DNA of 6,762 nucleotides from Spirochaetales bacterium (GTDB lineage: Bacteria; Spirochaetota; Spirochaetia; JABMQR01). Shown here in pieces: positions 6,115 to 6,762 of the stretch. Both the position numbers and the translations under genes were made by a program. The notes under the pieces were generated by a model. It was not told the DNA's origin, made no database searches, and worked only from the letters and a program-made list of their open reading frames with translations. Location of the stretch: assembly GCA_023139255.1 (NCBI GenBank), contig JAGLNY010000159.1:1-6762 (forward strand), read 5' to 3'. Position 1 is the stretch's first letter, and each line of letters begins with the position of its first letter.

Positions 6115-6762
6115 TTATACTGTAACGATGTCCTTCCCTGAGGCAGATCCTGCAGCCAGCTTAGCAGATACCTTTGTCTTTCCTGCCGCAATTACCTGTC
6201 CTAAAAAACTATTACTATTTCCTAATTCGGAATAATCGGCAGAATTAATATCACAATACGGGCACCAGTGTCCGGCATGCAGGATAAGCCTGGGACTGGC
6301 CGTGAAGGTGTGACCGGAACTGCATTCCCAGGTTAAAGGGGCAGAGAGGTTTCCCTGCTCCATTGAATCCGAGAGACACTTGCCGCCCCGGAAAGCAGCG
6401 GCACTCGACATATCGTCAATATCAAAAAGAGCACTATCTTTTTTCTCATTAAACCCATGAAGGACAGTACGGGCAGGGGGGTCACGGTCAATCAGGAAAT
6501 TTTTCCACCGTTTAGGCTGTTTCAACCAGACGGAGAAGGAACCCCAGAATGCATTAATCATCTCAACCGTATTGGATTCCAGGGAATGAAGCGTCCCGTG
6601 CGGTGCTGCTGCAATAGGCCGCATCACAATATATTTAATGATAAACGAGGGTATCAATCGGGTAAAAAACCGCAGAAGCCGTCTGGAAAAAGAGAGAGAC
6701 TTCTCTGCATCCCGGAAAAACCCGTCGAACGTATCGCGCCGGTAATCCAGGATAGAGTTGAG
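6115..6762 (-). CDS. Unrecognised protein with C-terminal Cys/His zinc-binding module, 5' end beyond window
   Basis: The frame is open through the right edge, so only the last 215 residues are seen; a TTG at 6657 is merely internal. I do not recognise the overall family. The visible N-terminal half is basic and aromatic, with no long membrane segment except a short hydrophobic stretch near residues 36-46. The C-terminal half carries AAAFRGGKCLS, then LTWECSSGH (Cys147, His151), then LILHAGHWCPYC (Cys167, Cys170). The spacing C-x3-H...WC-x2-C resembles a zinc-ribbon or treble-clef module. It ends in a polar, Ala/Ser/Lys-rich tail. The stop TAA is 26 bp before the CruF-like start, on the same strand, suggesting one transcript. 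GC content is near 50%, unlike the next gene. What the N-terminal domain does cannot be judged here; an NAD- or nucleotide-binding enzyme is conceivable but unsupported. Confidence 0.6.
   Translation of the reverse strand, partial: LNSILDYRRDTFDGFFRDAEKSLSFSRRLLRFFTRLIPSFIIKYIVMRPIAAAPHGTLHSLESNTVEMINAFWGSFSVWLKQPKRWKNFLIDRDPPARTVLHGFNEKKDSALFDIDDMSSAAAFRGGKCLSDSMEQGNLSAPLTWECSSGHTFTASPRLILHAGHWCPYCDINSADYSELGNSNSFLGQVIAAGKTKVSAKLAAGSASGKDIVTV

Noticed and set aside
1..6762. CRISPR array, insertion sequence, tRNA or rRNA
   Set aside because: No regularly spaced long repeats, transposase motifs, terminal inverted repeats, or tRNA/rRNA-like conserved segments were seen on either strand.

Overview
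The window is a bacterial chromosomal segment of moderate GC content (by eye roughly 45-50% in most genes). It is densely coded, with ATGA/GTGA stop-start overlaps and Shine-Dalgarno motifs. Nothing in it fixes the taxon. A CoaX-type pantothenate kinase beside a MoxR-DUF58 operon occurs in several phyla; a spirochaete or similar environmental bacterium is a guess only. There are no rRNA, tRNA, CRISPR or insertion-sequence signatures.

Layout: (1) At the left edge, on the + strand, is the C-terminal three quarters of a type III pantothenate kinase (coaX). (2) Convergent with it, on the - strand, is a tightly overlapping operon read right to left: a MoxR-family AAA+ ATPase, a DUF58 protein, and a polytopic membrane protein with a DUF4129-like cytoplasmic tail. 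(3) A 126-bp non-coding gap before moxR holds a candidate promoter, a three-copy 12-bp repeat and a CATGAA repeat set. (4) Upstream of that, still on the - strand, lies a closely spaced run of three genes: the 3' part of an unrecognised protein with a Cys/His zinc-binding module (cut by the right edge), an AT-rich polytopic membrane protein resembling the CruF/PF04240 carotenoid-biosynthesis family, and a stand-alone lasso-peptide B2-type transglutaminase-like cysteine protease.

How they may work together: MoxR, DUF58 and the DUF4129-like protein form a standard chaperone-like envelope module, although the transglutaminase (TgpA-like) partner often seen with it is not fused or in the operon. 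The upstream trio is the unusual part. It has a lasso-type leader peptidase with its Cys-His-Asp triad intact but no precursor, RRE protein or lasso cyclase in view, directly behind a carotenoid-hydratase-like membrane protein whose base composition differs clearly from its neighbours. Whether this trio is one functional unit, a remnant of a RiPP cluster, or a new use of the B2 fold cannot be settled from this window.
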